Below are positions 6,726 to 13,365 of a stretch of 18,373 bases of DNA, piece after piece (the first letter of the stretch is position 1; the number at the start of each line of letters is the position of its first letter). The position numbers and the translations under genes are program-made. The notes below the pieces were generated by a model. It had not been told where the DNA came from and did not search any database. It worked only from the letters and a program-made list of their open reading frames with translations. The stretch is from JAZDMK01 sp043800975 (GTDB taxonomy: Bacteria > Bacteroidota > Bacteroidia > Bacteroidales > JAHJDW01), in assembly GCA_043800975.1 (NCBI GenBank), contig JAZDMK010000354.1:1-18373 (forward strand), read 5' to 3'.

Positions 6726-6741
6726 GCGGGTAACATCGCGC

Positions 6742-7011
6742 TTACTTGCGGAGGTTTAGTTTTTTAAGGATCGCACGATAACGATCAATCTCGGTATTTT
6801 TGAGATAGGTAAGAAGGCTTTTGCGCTTGCCTACAAGGCAAATCAGAGATTGCTGTGTTGCAAAATCCTTTTTGTTTTTCTTCAGGTGCCCTGTCAGATA
6901 ATTAATTCTGTGTGTAAACAAAGCGATCTGTCCTTCAGATGAGCCTGTATCAAATTCGGATTTTCCGTGTTCCTTGAAAAAATTCTTTTTTACTTCAGTT
7001 GTCAGATACAT
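6742..7011 (-). CDS. rpsO: 30S ribosomal protein S15
   Basis: S15 binds the central domain of 16S rRNA early in 30S assembly. The 89-residue protein starting MYLTTEVKKNFFKEHG has the family length and its helical pattern, with the conserved GSSEGQIALFTHRINYLTGHL and KRKSLLTYLK segments that bind rRNA. The reading frame stays open 57 bases further upstream, to an ATG at 7068, but that extension overlaps the promoter and does not fit the family, so the ATG at 7011 is chosen. Transcribed from its own consensus promoter and followed by a strong stem-loop and pnp. Confidence 0.97.
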   Translation of the reverse strand: MYLTTEVKKNFFKEHGKSEFDTGSSEGQIALFTHRINYLTGHLKKNKKDFATQQSLICLVGKRKSLLTYLKNTEIDRYRAILKKLNLRK

Positions 7012-7046
7012 ATCTATTATGTTTTCGGTTTCCTCAAAATGGGCTG

Positions 7047-7077
7047 CAAAAATACAATTTTCTTTCAATCCTGCAAA
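7047..7077 (-). promoter_or_regulatory. Promoter for rpsO (consensus Bacteroidetes type)
   Basis: On the minus strand TTTG (7077-7074), exactly 19 nt, then TATTTTTG (7054-7047) match -33 TTTG/-7 TAnnTTTG fully. The RNA should start near 7040, giving a leader of about 30 nt before the rpsO ATG. Confidence 0.8.
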
Positions 7078-7108
7078 GAAATTGTGAAGTTTTTTTTAAT
7101 ATGTGTAA

Positions 7109-8365
7109 TTATTTTCTTGTCTTTAGCTGAAAGAAAACAAGGAAATTCCGATTCGACCAGCTTTTAGACGTGGCAAAGCCGGCCTTTGTATCATCTGGCA
7201 TATAAACACTTCCGGCACAGGCAATGGAACCATTTGGCAATTCAAAAGCAGCTTTAAAATCAGAACCAGATAATATGCCAGTCATTTCTGAGTCAGGTTT
7301 GTCGGTTGGTTTCATTTCATATTTCCAGAAAACCTCCATATTTTGTTTTAAAATTAAAATTTTCCCTCTGTTCAAAATGCCATTTGAGGTTTGCTTCAGG
7401 TCTGAGCCGTATAGGGCAAACTCCCCGTTTGACAAAGGTAAAATACCATTAGTTAGTATGCTGTCGATGCGAACAACCCTTTTCGTATTTCCGGCTGTGT
7501 CCAGCTGAAAAACCATTGTGTTTGAAGTTGCACCGTAACTGAATGAAAGTAAAAAAGAGCTATCGGAATGAAAGCAAATATCCTGTTCATAAAAATTCTC
7601 AACAAATGGAATTTCTTTGTTCCATATCATTTTTCCGGAAGGACTTAATTTATAGATGACAGAGCGGTAAGAACCAATACCCGTATCTCTTTGCGAAGGA
7701 ACCAGTCTGCGCGCAAGCAAAAGAATGTTGCTATCGGGAAGTACTATAAGCTTGCGACATTCTTCATGGAAAGCAGATTCAATATGTAATCTCCAGCGGA
7801 AGCGGTCAATATCGAATCTGTCAGATCGATATACATAAATATTTGAAAGCTTAGTGGTAGAGCTTTGTACCGATTTGGCCCAGATACAGTCCCTGTCACT
7901 GAATGGAACGGCATCACCCATGATGGTTGGGTTTACAATGAAAATGGAATTCTGAACGCTGTTGGAAAAGTCGATGGAAACCGTATTGATGTATGGAATT
8001 TTTACTTTGTTATCGTTAACAGCAGTTCCAAAAATGCGAATCAACTGTTCGTTCACAGGAAGAATCTTTGTGCCGGATACAAAACCAGCTACATCATTAA
8101 TAAGTGTTGTAATTTGAAGTTTTCCTTTTAGGGAGAGCCTTGTCAGACTCATTCGTGCTGAAGTTTCGCTTTTATCTGATGCAGTTCCTAAAAGGAAAAT
8201 GGCTTCCTGATTAGCGTATAAAGTATTAATGGATTGGTTGACATACTTTCCGGTATCTGTCTTCCAGAATATGACCGGGCTTTGAGCCAATGCAGATAAA
8301 ATCAGCGCTGGTTGTATTAGAACCAGAATGAAAATGAATCTGAAAATAAAAGTCAATTGAAACAT
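7109..8365 (-). CDS. Exported protein of unknown function, possibly beta-propeller
   Basis: I do not recognise the family. The 418-residue protein starts MFQLTFIFRFIFILVLIQ, a classic signal peptide with likely cleavage after ALA in SALAQS. The mature part is beta-rich, with recurrent segments such as IYKLSPSGKMIWNKEI and FQLDTAGNTKRVVRI. These resemble the blades of propeller-like proteins in Bacteroidota ('L-[D/S]-x-x-G-x-x-x-W-x-K'). No lipobox cysteine and no clear type IX secretion sorting domain are seen at the C-terminus, so a periplasmic site is plausible. The frame is open upstream to 8503, but that would run through the tRNA gene and lose the signal peptide; the ATG at 8365 is therefore used. 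A TAAATTTG box lies just upstream. It is a single-gene unit between rpsO and the tRNA-tig unit. Confidence 0.8.
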   Translation of the reverse strand: MFQLTFIFRFIFILVLIQPALILSALAQSPVIFWKTDTGKYVNQSINTLYANQEAIFLLGTASDKSETSARMSLTRLSLKGKLQITTLINDVAGFVSGTKILPVNEQLIRIFGTAVNDNKVKIPYINTVSIDFSNSVQNSIFIVNPTIMGDAVPFSDRDCIWAKSVQSSTTKLSNIYVYRSDRFDIDRFRWRLHIESAFHEECRKLIVLPDSNILLLARRLVPSQRDTGIGSYRSVIYKLSPSGKMIWNKEIPFVENFYEQDICFHSDSSFLLSFSYGATSNTMVFQLDTAGNTKRVVRIDSILTNGILPLSNGEFALYGSDLKQTSNGILNRGKILILKQNMEVFWKYEMKPTDKPDSEMTGILSGSDFKAAFELPNGSIACAGSVYMPDDTKAGFATSKSWSNRNFLVFFQLKTRK

Positions 8366-8382
8366 CGAAAAACAAAAGTAAG

Positions 8383-8390
8383 CAAATTTA
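8383..8390 (-). promoter_or_regulatory. -7 box for the exported-protein gene
   Basis: TAAATTTG on the minus strand fits TAnnTTTG and lies 17 nt before the ATG at 8365. The -33 region is poor. It lies inside the -33/spacer region of the plus-strand tRNA promoter. Confidence 0.5.
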
Positions 8391-8401
8391 TTAAAAATGA
8401 C

Positions 8402-8409
8402 TATATTTG
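8402..8409 (+). promoter_or_regulatory. -7 box for tRNA-Leu (and tig)
   Basis: TATATTTG fits TAnnTTTG and lies 11 nt before the first base of the tRNA. No TTTG is seen at -33. The trigger factor gene starts 23 nt after the tRNA and may share this promoter. Confidence 0.55.
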
Positions 8410-8420
8410 CAGGCTTTTTT

Positions 8421-8502
8421 GCGGATGTGGCGTAATTGGTAGCCGCGCCAGACTTAGGATCTGGTGTTTCACGACGTGGGGGTTCGAGTCCCTTCATCCG
8501 CA
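8421..8502 (+). tRNA. tRNA-Leu (anticodon UAG)
   Basis: The acceptor stem GCGGATG (8421-8427) pairs with CATCCGC (8495-8501), with discriminator A at 8502. The anticodon stem CCAGA/TCTGG (8448-8452/8460-8464) closes the loop CTTAGGA with anticodon TAG at 8455-8457, reading CUA and other CUN codons. The T-loop is TTCGAGT (8483-8489). A long variable arm marks a class II tRNA, as expected for leucine. CCA is not encoded, so a nucleotidyltransferase must add it. Confidence 0.95.
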
Positions 8503-8525
8503 CAAACCTGAATTAATTGTAAAAA

Positions 8526-9887
8526 ATGAATATTACTCAAGAACCGATTGACGAACTGAATGCAGGACTGAAAATTGAAGTCGACCGTGCAGATTATTTC
8601 GAAAAAGTAGAAACCAAACTGAAAGATTATCAAAGAAAATCTCAGATGCCCGGCTTCCGTCCAGGTAAAGTTCCTTATGGAATGATTAAGAAAATGTACG
8701 CAGGTTCAGTATTTCTAGATGAAATTAACGAGATCGTTTATAATTCAATGAATGATTACATCCGCGACAACAACCTTGATATTCTCGGATCTCCTTTGCC
8801 CAACATGGAAAAGACAATTATGGGTGATTGGGAAACAGTAGAAAAAATGGAATTGTATTATGACCTTGGTTTTGCACCTGCCGTTACTATCGAGCTTGAA
8901 AAACTAACAGCGATTCCGTATTACAATCTGATTATTCCGGAAGAAAATGTGGATAATGCTGTTGAAACGTATCGCAAACGATTTGGTGAAACTACAAACC
9001 CAGAATCAATTGAAGAGGGTGATGTTGCTCATGGAGTGTTTGAAGAAACTGAAAACGGAGCATTGAAGGAAGGTGGATTAAATGTAAAGACACTTCTAGC
9101 TTTGAACTACATCAAGGATGAAAAAGTTCAGAAAGAATTTATCGGTAAGAAAAAAGGTGAAAGCGTTGTTTTAAATCCTCATGCAGCACTTGGTTCAGAA
9201 AGTGAAGTTGCAGCAATCTTTAAAATTAAAAAAGAAGAAGTGACTACACTCCCTTCCGAATTTAAATACACTATTGAAGAAATATCACGCGTCATTCCTG
9301 CGGAACTGAATGAAGAATTTTTCAAAAAAGTTCTCGGTGAAGAAGCAGAACCAACCATTGAATCTTTTAAAAATGTCATTCGCGACAGAATGAAAAATGA
9401 TAATTTGTATGAATCCGATAAAAAATTCATGCATGATTCAGTAGATGCTATCATGGATTCCGTCAATGTTGCATTACCGGATGATTTTTTGAAACGCTGG
9501 CTGGTTTACTCAGATAAAGAAGGTGTTCTTACCCCTGAAAAAGTGGAAACTGATTATCCTTCTTATGTCAGAAGCCTGAAATGGCAGCTTGTTGAAAGCA
9601 GTCTGATTAAAGATAACAATATCACCATCACACCTGAGGAGATGGATCAATATGAAGAAGGTATTGTTCGTACCCGCCTTGCATATTATGGAAGAACCGA
9701 TGTTCCTGATGAAGAAGTAAAATCACTGGCAAAAAAATTCTTTGAAAATCCAGAAGAAAAAAGGAAAAATTATGACTATTTACTCGAAAATAAATTGCTC
9801 AGACTTTTCTCTGAAAAAATCACCAAAGATGAAAAGGAAATAAGCTATGATGATTTTGTAAAAATGGTTAGCGAACATCATCATTAA
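8526..9887 (+). CDS. tig: Trigger factor
   Basis: A ribosome-bound chaperone that shields nascent chains at the tunnel exit. The 453-residue protein begins with the ribosome-binding domain, including the signature GFRPGKVP (43-50). The middle part (about 162-256) lies where the FKBP-type prolyl isomerase domain belongs but is strongly diverged: the usual GDxVxIDFxG start is GDVAHGVFEET and the aromatic active-site residues are not evident, so isomerase activity is doubtful. The rest is the helical C-terminal cradle, ending in SEHHH. It lies 23 bp after tRNA-Leu and 38 bp before clpP, a common folding/proteolysis neighbourhood. Start ATG 8526 gives the expected MNI... N-terminus. Confidence 0.96.
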   Translation: MNITQEPIDELNAGLKIEVDRADYFEKVETKLKDYQRKSQMPGFRPGKVPYGMIKKMYAGSVFLDEINEIVYNSMNDYIRDNNLDILGSPLPNMEKTIMGDWETVEKMELYYDLGFAPAVTIELEKLTAIPYYNLIIPEENVDNAVETYRKRFGETTNPESIEEGDVAHGVFEETENGALKEGGLNVKTLLALNYIKDEKVQKEFIGKKKGESVVLNPHAALGSESEVAAIFKIKKEEVTTLPSEFKYTIEEISRVIPAELNEEFFKKVLGEEAEPTIESFKNVIRDRMKNDNLYESDKKFMHDSVDAIMDSVNVALPDDFLKRWLVYSDKEGVLTPEKVETDYPSYVRSLKWQLVESSLIKDNNITITPEEMDQYEEGIVRTRLAYYGRTDVPDEEVKSLAKKFFENPEEKRKNYDYLLENKLLRLFSEKITKDEKEISYDDFVKMVSEHHH

Positions 9888-9893
9888 TTTTTT

Positions 9894-9901
9894 TACATTT
9901 G
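9894..9901 (+). promoter_or_regulatory. -7 box for clpP
   Basis: TACATTTG, just past the tig stop, fits TAnnTTTG and lies 24 nt before the clpP ATG. The -33 position (inside the end of tig) has no TTTG. It would allow clpP-clpX expression apart from tig. Confidence 0.5.
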
Positions 9902-9925
9902 CGAATACACTAAAAGAAATTGGCT

Positions 9926-10603
9926 ATGATATCACATGATGAATTCAGAAAATACGCTGTAAAGCACAGAGGAATTAACCCGCTTGGTCTGGAACGTTAT
10001 TCACGCGTTTCGGGAAGTTATATTTCACCGACCATTATTGAGGAACGTCAGTTGAACATCGCTACCATGGATGTTTTCTCGCGTTTGATGATGGACCGTA
10101 TTATTTTTCTCGGTGTTCCGATTGATGATTATGTAGCTAATATTATTCAGGCGCAGCTTCTGTTTCTGGACTCTGTGGATTCCAGAAAAGACATTCAGAT
10201 TTATCTGAACACGCCGGGTGGCATGGTGCACGCTGGTCTTGGTATTTATGATACCATGCATTACATTTCTTCAGATGTGGCAACAATTTGTACAGGCATG
10301 GCAGCCTCTATGGGAGCTGTATTATTATGTGCCGGTGTAAAAGGAAAACGTACTGCATTAAAACATTCGCGCGTGATGATTCATCAGCCCAGTGGTGGCG
10401 CGGAAGGTCAGGCATCCGACATTGAAATTACAGCCCGTGAAATTCAGAAACTGAAAAACGAATTGTACGAAATCATTGCTACACATTCAGGTCAACCCGT
10501 GAAAAAAGTATGGAAAGACGGTGACCGTGATTATTGGATGACTGCTGATGAAGCTAAGGAATACGGCATGATTGACGAAATTCTTGTTCGTACAAAAAAA
10601 TAA
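9926..10603 (+). CDS. clpP: ATP-dependent Clp protease proteolytic subunit
   Basis: A serine peptidase that forms the tetradecameric barrel working with ClpX in the cytosol. It has 225 residues. The catalytic triad is visible: Ser128 in TGMAASMGAVLL, His153 in RVMIHQPSGG and Asp202 in DRDYWM. A TTG two codons upstream is also in frame, but the ATG at 9926 is preferred. The N-terminal stretch of about 30 residues before the conserved core may hold a short propeptide. It is followed at 7 bp by clpX, so the two are one operon. Confidence 0.97.
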   Translation: MISHDEFRKYAVKHRGINPLGLERYSRVSGSYISPTIIEERQLNIATMDVFSRLMMDRIIFLGVPIDDYVANIIQAQLLFLDSVDSRKDIQIYLNTPGGMVHAGLGIYDTMHYISSDVATICTGMAASMGAVLLCAGVKGKRTALKHSRVMIHQPSGGAEGQASDIEITAREIQKLKNELYEIIATHSGQPVKKVWKDGDRDYWMTADEAKEYGMIDEILVRTKK

Positions 10604-10610
10604 TTTTTTA

Positions 10611-11846
10611 ATGGCAAAAGAAAATAACAAATGCTCTTTCTGTGGTCGCGAAAAACGCGAAACCAACCTGCTGATTGCGGGTATGGAAGGATTTATTTGT
10701 GATTACTGCGTTCAGCAGGCCAACACTATTGTTTCAGAAGAATTGACGGATAAACAATCCATCGTCTCTGATAAAATTAAAGTGCAGAAACCTTCTGAAA
10801 TTAAGGAATACCTTGATCAATATGTAATCGGCCAGGAAGATGCTAAAAAAGTAATTTCCGTTGCTGTTTACAACCATTATAAAAGACTTACCCAGAAAAA
10901 AGATACGAAGAATGATGATGTTGAAATCGAAAAATCAAACATCGTTCTTGTAGGTGAAACTGGAACCGGGAAAACGCTGATTGCACGCACTATTGCAAAA
11001 ATGCTAAATGTTCCGTTTTGCATTGCCGATGCTACTGTATTTACAGAAGCAGGTTATGTGGGAGAAGATGTGGAGACCATTCTCACACGTTTATTGCAGG
11101 CGGCGGATTACAATCTTCCCAATGCTGAAAAAGGAATTGTATTCATTGATGAAATTGATAAAATTTCTCGCAAGCAGGATAATCCTTCTATTACTCGCGA
11201 TGTGTCGGGTGAAGGCGTGCAGCAGGCACTCCTGAAACTGATTGAAGGTGCTGTTGTGAATGTTCCACCGCAAGGCGGACGCAAGCATCCTGAACAAAAA
11301 ATGATTGCTTTTAATACTGCAAACGTTTTATTTATTTGCGGTGGTGCTTTTGACGGAATTGAACCGAAAATAGCACGCAGATTACAAACGCATGTGATTG
11401 GATATGCCACGGGAACTCAAAAAGATGTGATCGATCGTGCGAATATGGTTCAGTATGTTTCGCCCCAGGATTTACGCAGCTTCGGTCTGATTCCTGAATT
11501 AGTAGGTCGTCTTCCGGTTGTATCCTATCTTTCACCATTGGATAAAGAATCGCTGAGAAGAATTTTAACGGAGCCCAAAAACGCATTGGTCAAGCAATAC
11601 GTGAAACTATTTGAAATGGACAATATCAAGCTCACGATTGATGATAATGCTCTTGATTTTATTGTTGACAAAGCTGTAGAATTTAAACTGGGTGCACGTG
11701 GCCTTCGTTCGATCTGTGAGGCAATCATGGTAGATGCCATGTATACGCTTCCGGGTACTTCCGATGTGCGAACTTTCCATTTGTCTTTGGAATATGCACA
11801 TGAAAAGCTTGACAAATCAAGCATTCAGAAGCTAAAAGTAGCTTAA
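10611..11846 (+). CDS. clpX: ATP-dependent Clp protease ATP-binding subunit ClpX
   Basis: A hexameric AAA+ unfoldase that feeds substrates to ClpP. The 411-residue protein starts at ATG 10611 (MAKENNKCSFCGREK). The upstream in-frame ATG at 10572 lies inside clpP and would precede the zinc domain with unrelated sequence. Zinc-binding cysteines are Cys8, Cys11, Cys30 and Cys33. Walker A is GETGTGKT (115-122), the pore loop GYVG (148-151) and Walker B FIDEID with Asp180/Glu181. A ClpP-docking IGF-type loop appears as VIGYATG, with Tyr in place of Phe. The stop overlaps that of convergent birA by 3 nt. Confidence 0.97.
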   Translation: MAKENNKCSFCGREKRETNLLIAGMEGFICDYCVQQANTIVSEELTDKQSIVSDKIKVQKPSEIKEYLDQYVIGQEDAKKVISVAVYNHYKRLTQKKDTKNDDVEIEKSNIVLVGETGTGKTLIARTIAKMLNVPFCIADATVFTEAGYVGEDVETILTRLLQAADYNLPNAEKGIVFIDEIDKISRKQDNPSITRDVSGEGVQQALLKLIEGAVVNVPPQGGRKHPEQKMIAFNTANVLFICGGAFDGIEPKIARRLQTHVIGYATGTQKDVIDRANMVQYVSPQDLRSFGLIPELVGRLPVVSYLSPLDKESLRRILTEPKNALVKQYVKLFEMDNIKLTIDDNALDFIVDKAVEFKLGARGLRSICEAIMVDAMYTLPGTSDVRTFHLSLEYAHEKLDKSSIQKLKVA

Positions 11847-12601
11847 TTAATTGAATATTCTATTTCTTTAAAGCCGCAGATCAGCTGGCTTCCATCTTTC
11901 TTTTCCAGAACGAGTTGCCCGAATTCGCATACCCCTCGGATAGTAGCTTCAATTTCTTTATCCTGATAAATAAATTTGTGTAAAGCATCTTTGCGAAATA
12001 AATTTTTTTCGTACTCTTCATCGAGTTGCTTGTGGAATTCTTCGTCAATTAAAGCAAAGCGACAGTTCATTTTTTTAATTAGTAAATCCAGGCATTGATC
12101 AACACGATGACTTTGTTGAGTAATTAATTTTAAAGAAACTGGATTGGGAAGTGTTTTCGGGAATTCAGTAGTGTTTATATTGATTCCGGCTCCCATCACA
12201 GAATGAGTGATCCATTCGCCGGTAATTGCATTTTCAATCAGAATACCGCATATTTTTTTTTCGCCAGAATAAATATCGTTAGGCCATTTAATGCGGAATT
12301 GCTGGTCTCCGGCTAACTCAGTTAAAAAATCAAGTATAGACAAACAAAGAATTTGTGTTAATACAAACTGCTTAGATGCATGCAATTTTTCCGGAAATAA
12401 AATCAAACTGAAAGTAAGATTTTCGCCAGAAGGGCTAATCCATACGTTCGTTCCATGTCCACGTCCTTCGGTTTGCATGAAAGCACGTATAATCATTCCG
12501 CTTGTTGCAGTTTTTCTTTGAATCAAATCACAGGCGTAATCATTGGTTGAAGAGATCGAATTCAGGACAATGATTTCACTGCCGATTTGTTGTTCTGACA
12601 T
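11843..12601 (-). CDS. birA: Biotin--[acetyl-CoA-carboxylase] ligase, HTH-less
   Basis: Activates biotin as biotinyl-AMP and transfers it to a lysine of biotin carboxyl carrier proteins. The 252-residue protein has only the catalytic and C-terminal domains. The DNA-binding N-terminal winged helix of bifunctional BirA is absent, so it should not act as the bio-operon repressor. Motifs: GRGHG (46-50, biotin/ATP loop; the common form is GRGRRG), SPSGENLTFSL, KWPND (105-109), KKICGILIE (115-123) and GAGININ. It is convergent with clpX (overlapping stops) and divergent from rsfS across 69 bp. A TATCTTTG box at 12667-12660 on the minus strand could be its -7 element, without a visible -33. Confidence 0.93.
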   Translation of the reverse strand: MSEQQIGSEIIVLNSISSTNDYACDLIQRKTATSGMIIRAFMQTEGRGHGTNVWISPSGENLTFSLILFPEKLHASKQFVLTQILCLSILDFLTELAGDQQFRIKWPNDIYSGEKKICGILIENAITGEWITHSVMGAGININTTEFPKTLPNPVSLKLITQQSHRVDQCLDLLIKKMNCRFALIDEEFHKQLDEEYEKNLFRKDALHKFIYQDKEIEATIRGVCEFGQLVLEKKDGSQLICGFKEIEYSIN

Positions 12602-12620
12602 CTGAGTTTCTGTTAGATGG

Positions 12621-12649
12621 TTTGTATAAGGATAAAATTAGTAAATTTG
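12621..12649 (+). promoter_or_regulatory. Promoter for the rsfS-ftsH operon
   Basis: TTTG (12621-12624), 17 nt, then TAAATTTG (12642-12649) resemble -33 TTTG/-7 TAnnTTTG with a spacer 2 nt shorter than usual. It lies 21 nt before the rsfS ATG in the divergent birA-rsfS gap. Confidence 0.6.
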
Positions 12650-12670
12650 TTTTTTTATCAAAGATATAAA

Positions 12671-13345
12671 ATGGCAAAGACCGTAAAGAAAGAAACCGAA
12701 AAAAAATCGAAAGTTGTTAAAAAGCCAAGTGCTGTTATTGACAAGAAAACAAAAGTAGTTAAGAAGACAAGTGCCGCAATCGAAAAGAAAACGAAAGTAG
12801 TTAAGAAGCCGAGTGTGGTAGCTGAAAAGAAAACGAATGTTGTTAAAAAAACGAGTGCTGCATCTGAAAAGAAAACGAAAGTTGTAAAAAAATCAGGCAC
12901 TGTAACCGATAAGAAAACAGAGGTTCTTAAGAAACTGCGTACTGTTAAGCCCAAGGCAGGGACTCCTAAAAAGAAGAAACCAGAAGAGAGAGATGTGCTG
13001 ACGAACCTTGTTGTAAAAGCATTGCTCGATAAAAAAGGAAATGACATCGTTACAATGAACATGAAACCACTGCCCAGCTCGGTCTGTGATTGTTTCGTTA
13101 TCTGTCACGGTAATTCCAAAACACAGGTGGATGCTCTGGCAGAATCGGTGATTGCAACCGTAAAAAAAGAGATGGGCGTTTTTACTACGCACAAGGAAGG
13201 TTTCGAGAATTCCGAATGGATTTTGCTCGATTACTTTGATGTAGTGGTCCATATTTTTCAGGAAGAATTCCGTGGATTTTATCAACTTGAAAAGTTGTGG
13301 GCTGACGCTGAAATGAAACATATCAGCGAATCAGAATCAAATTAG
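12671..13345 (+). CDS. rsfS: Ribosomal silencing factor RsfS with long lysine-rich N-terminal extension
   Basis: RsfS binds ribosomal protein L14 on the 50S subunit and blocks subunit joining when nutrients are short. The RsfS domain is about residues 105-215 (from EERDVLTNLVVKALLDKK, through CDCFVICHGNSKTQVDALAESV and EGFENSEWILLDYFDVVVHIFQEEFRGFYQLEKLW). The family is usually 105-130 residues, but this protein has 224. The first 104 residues are a basic, low-complexity tail containing six 14-residue repeats like KKTKVVKKTSAAIE (11-94), reminiscent of histone H1-type tails. The ATG at 12671 is preferred over one at 12617, which lies upstream of the promoter boxes. It is followed 20 bp later by ftsH. 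Confidence 0.92.
   Translation: MAKTVKKETEKKSKVVKKPSAVIDKKTKVVKKTSAAIEKKTKVVKKPSVVAEKKTNVVKKTSAASEKKTKVVKKSGTVTDKKTEVLKKLRTVKPKAGTPKKKKPEERDVLTNLVVKALLDKKGNDIVTMNMKPLPSSVCDCFVICHGNSKTQVDALAESVIATVKKEMGVFTTHKEGFENSEWILLDYFDVVVHIFQEEFRGFYQLEKLWADAEMKHISESESN
12701..12952 (+). repeat. Six 42-bp in-frame tandem repeats within rsfS
   Basis: Codons 11-94 of rsfS consist of six consecutive 42-bp units. Each encodes a 14-mer of the pattern K-K-x-K-V-V-K-K-x-[SG]-x-x-x-[ED]: KKSKVVKKPSAVID, KKTKVVKKTSAAIE, KKTKVVKKPSVVAE, KKTNVVKKTSAASE, KKTKVVKKSGTVTD and the decayed KKTEVLKKLRTVKP. Units differ by silent and conservative changes, so the array is not brand new but may still change in copy number. 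Confidence 0.92.
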
Positions 13346-13351
13346 AAAATT

Positions 13352-13356
13352 GGAGG
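13352..13356 (+). promoter_or_regulatory. Shine-Dalgarno site for ftsH
   Basis: GGAGG lies 9 nt before the ftsH ATG at 13366, in the 20-bp gap after rsfS. It is one of only two strong SD sites seen in the window and supports the chosen start. Confidence 0.6.
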
Positions 13357-13365
13357 AAATAACAT

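Noticed and set aside
7012..7068. 19-codon N-terminal extension of rpsO
   Set aside because: It covers the consensus promoter and is not a feature of S15; the ATG at 7011 gives the normal 89 residues.
8366..8503. N-terminal extension of the exported-protein gene
   Set aside because: It would translate the antisense strand of tRNA-Leu and bury the signal peptide; the ATG at 8365 fits better.
10572..10610. Upstream start for clpX inside clpP
   Set aside because: It adds 13 residues unlike the family, whereas the ATG at 10611 directly precedes the zinc-finger domain.
12658..13062. 134-codon minus-strand open frame opposite the rsfS repeats
   Set aside because: A Phe/Thr/Val-rich mirror of the lysine-rich repeats, open only because Lys codons lack stop complements; no promoter or SD site.
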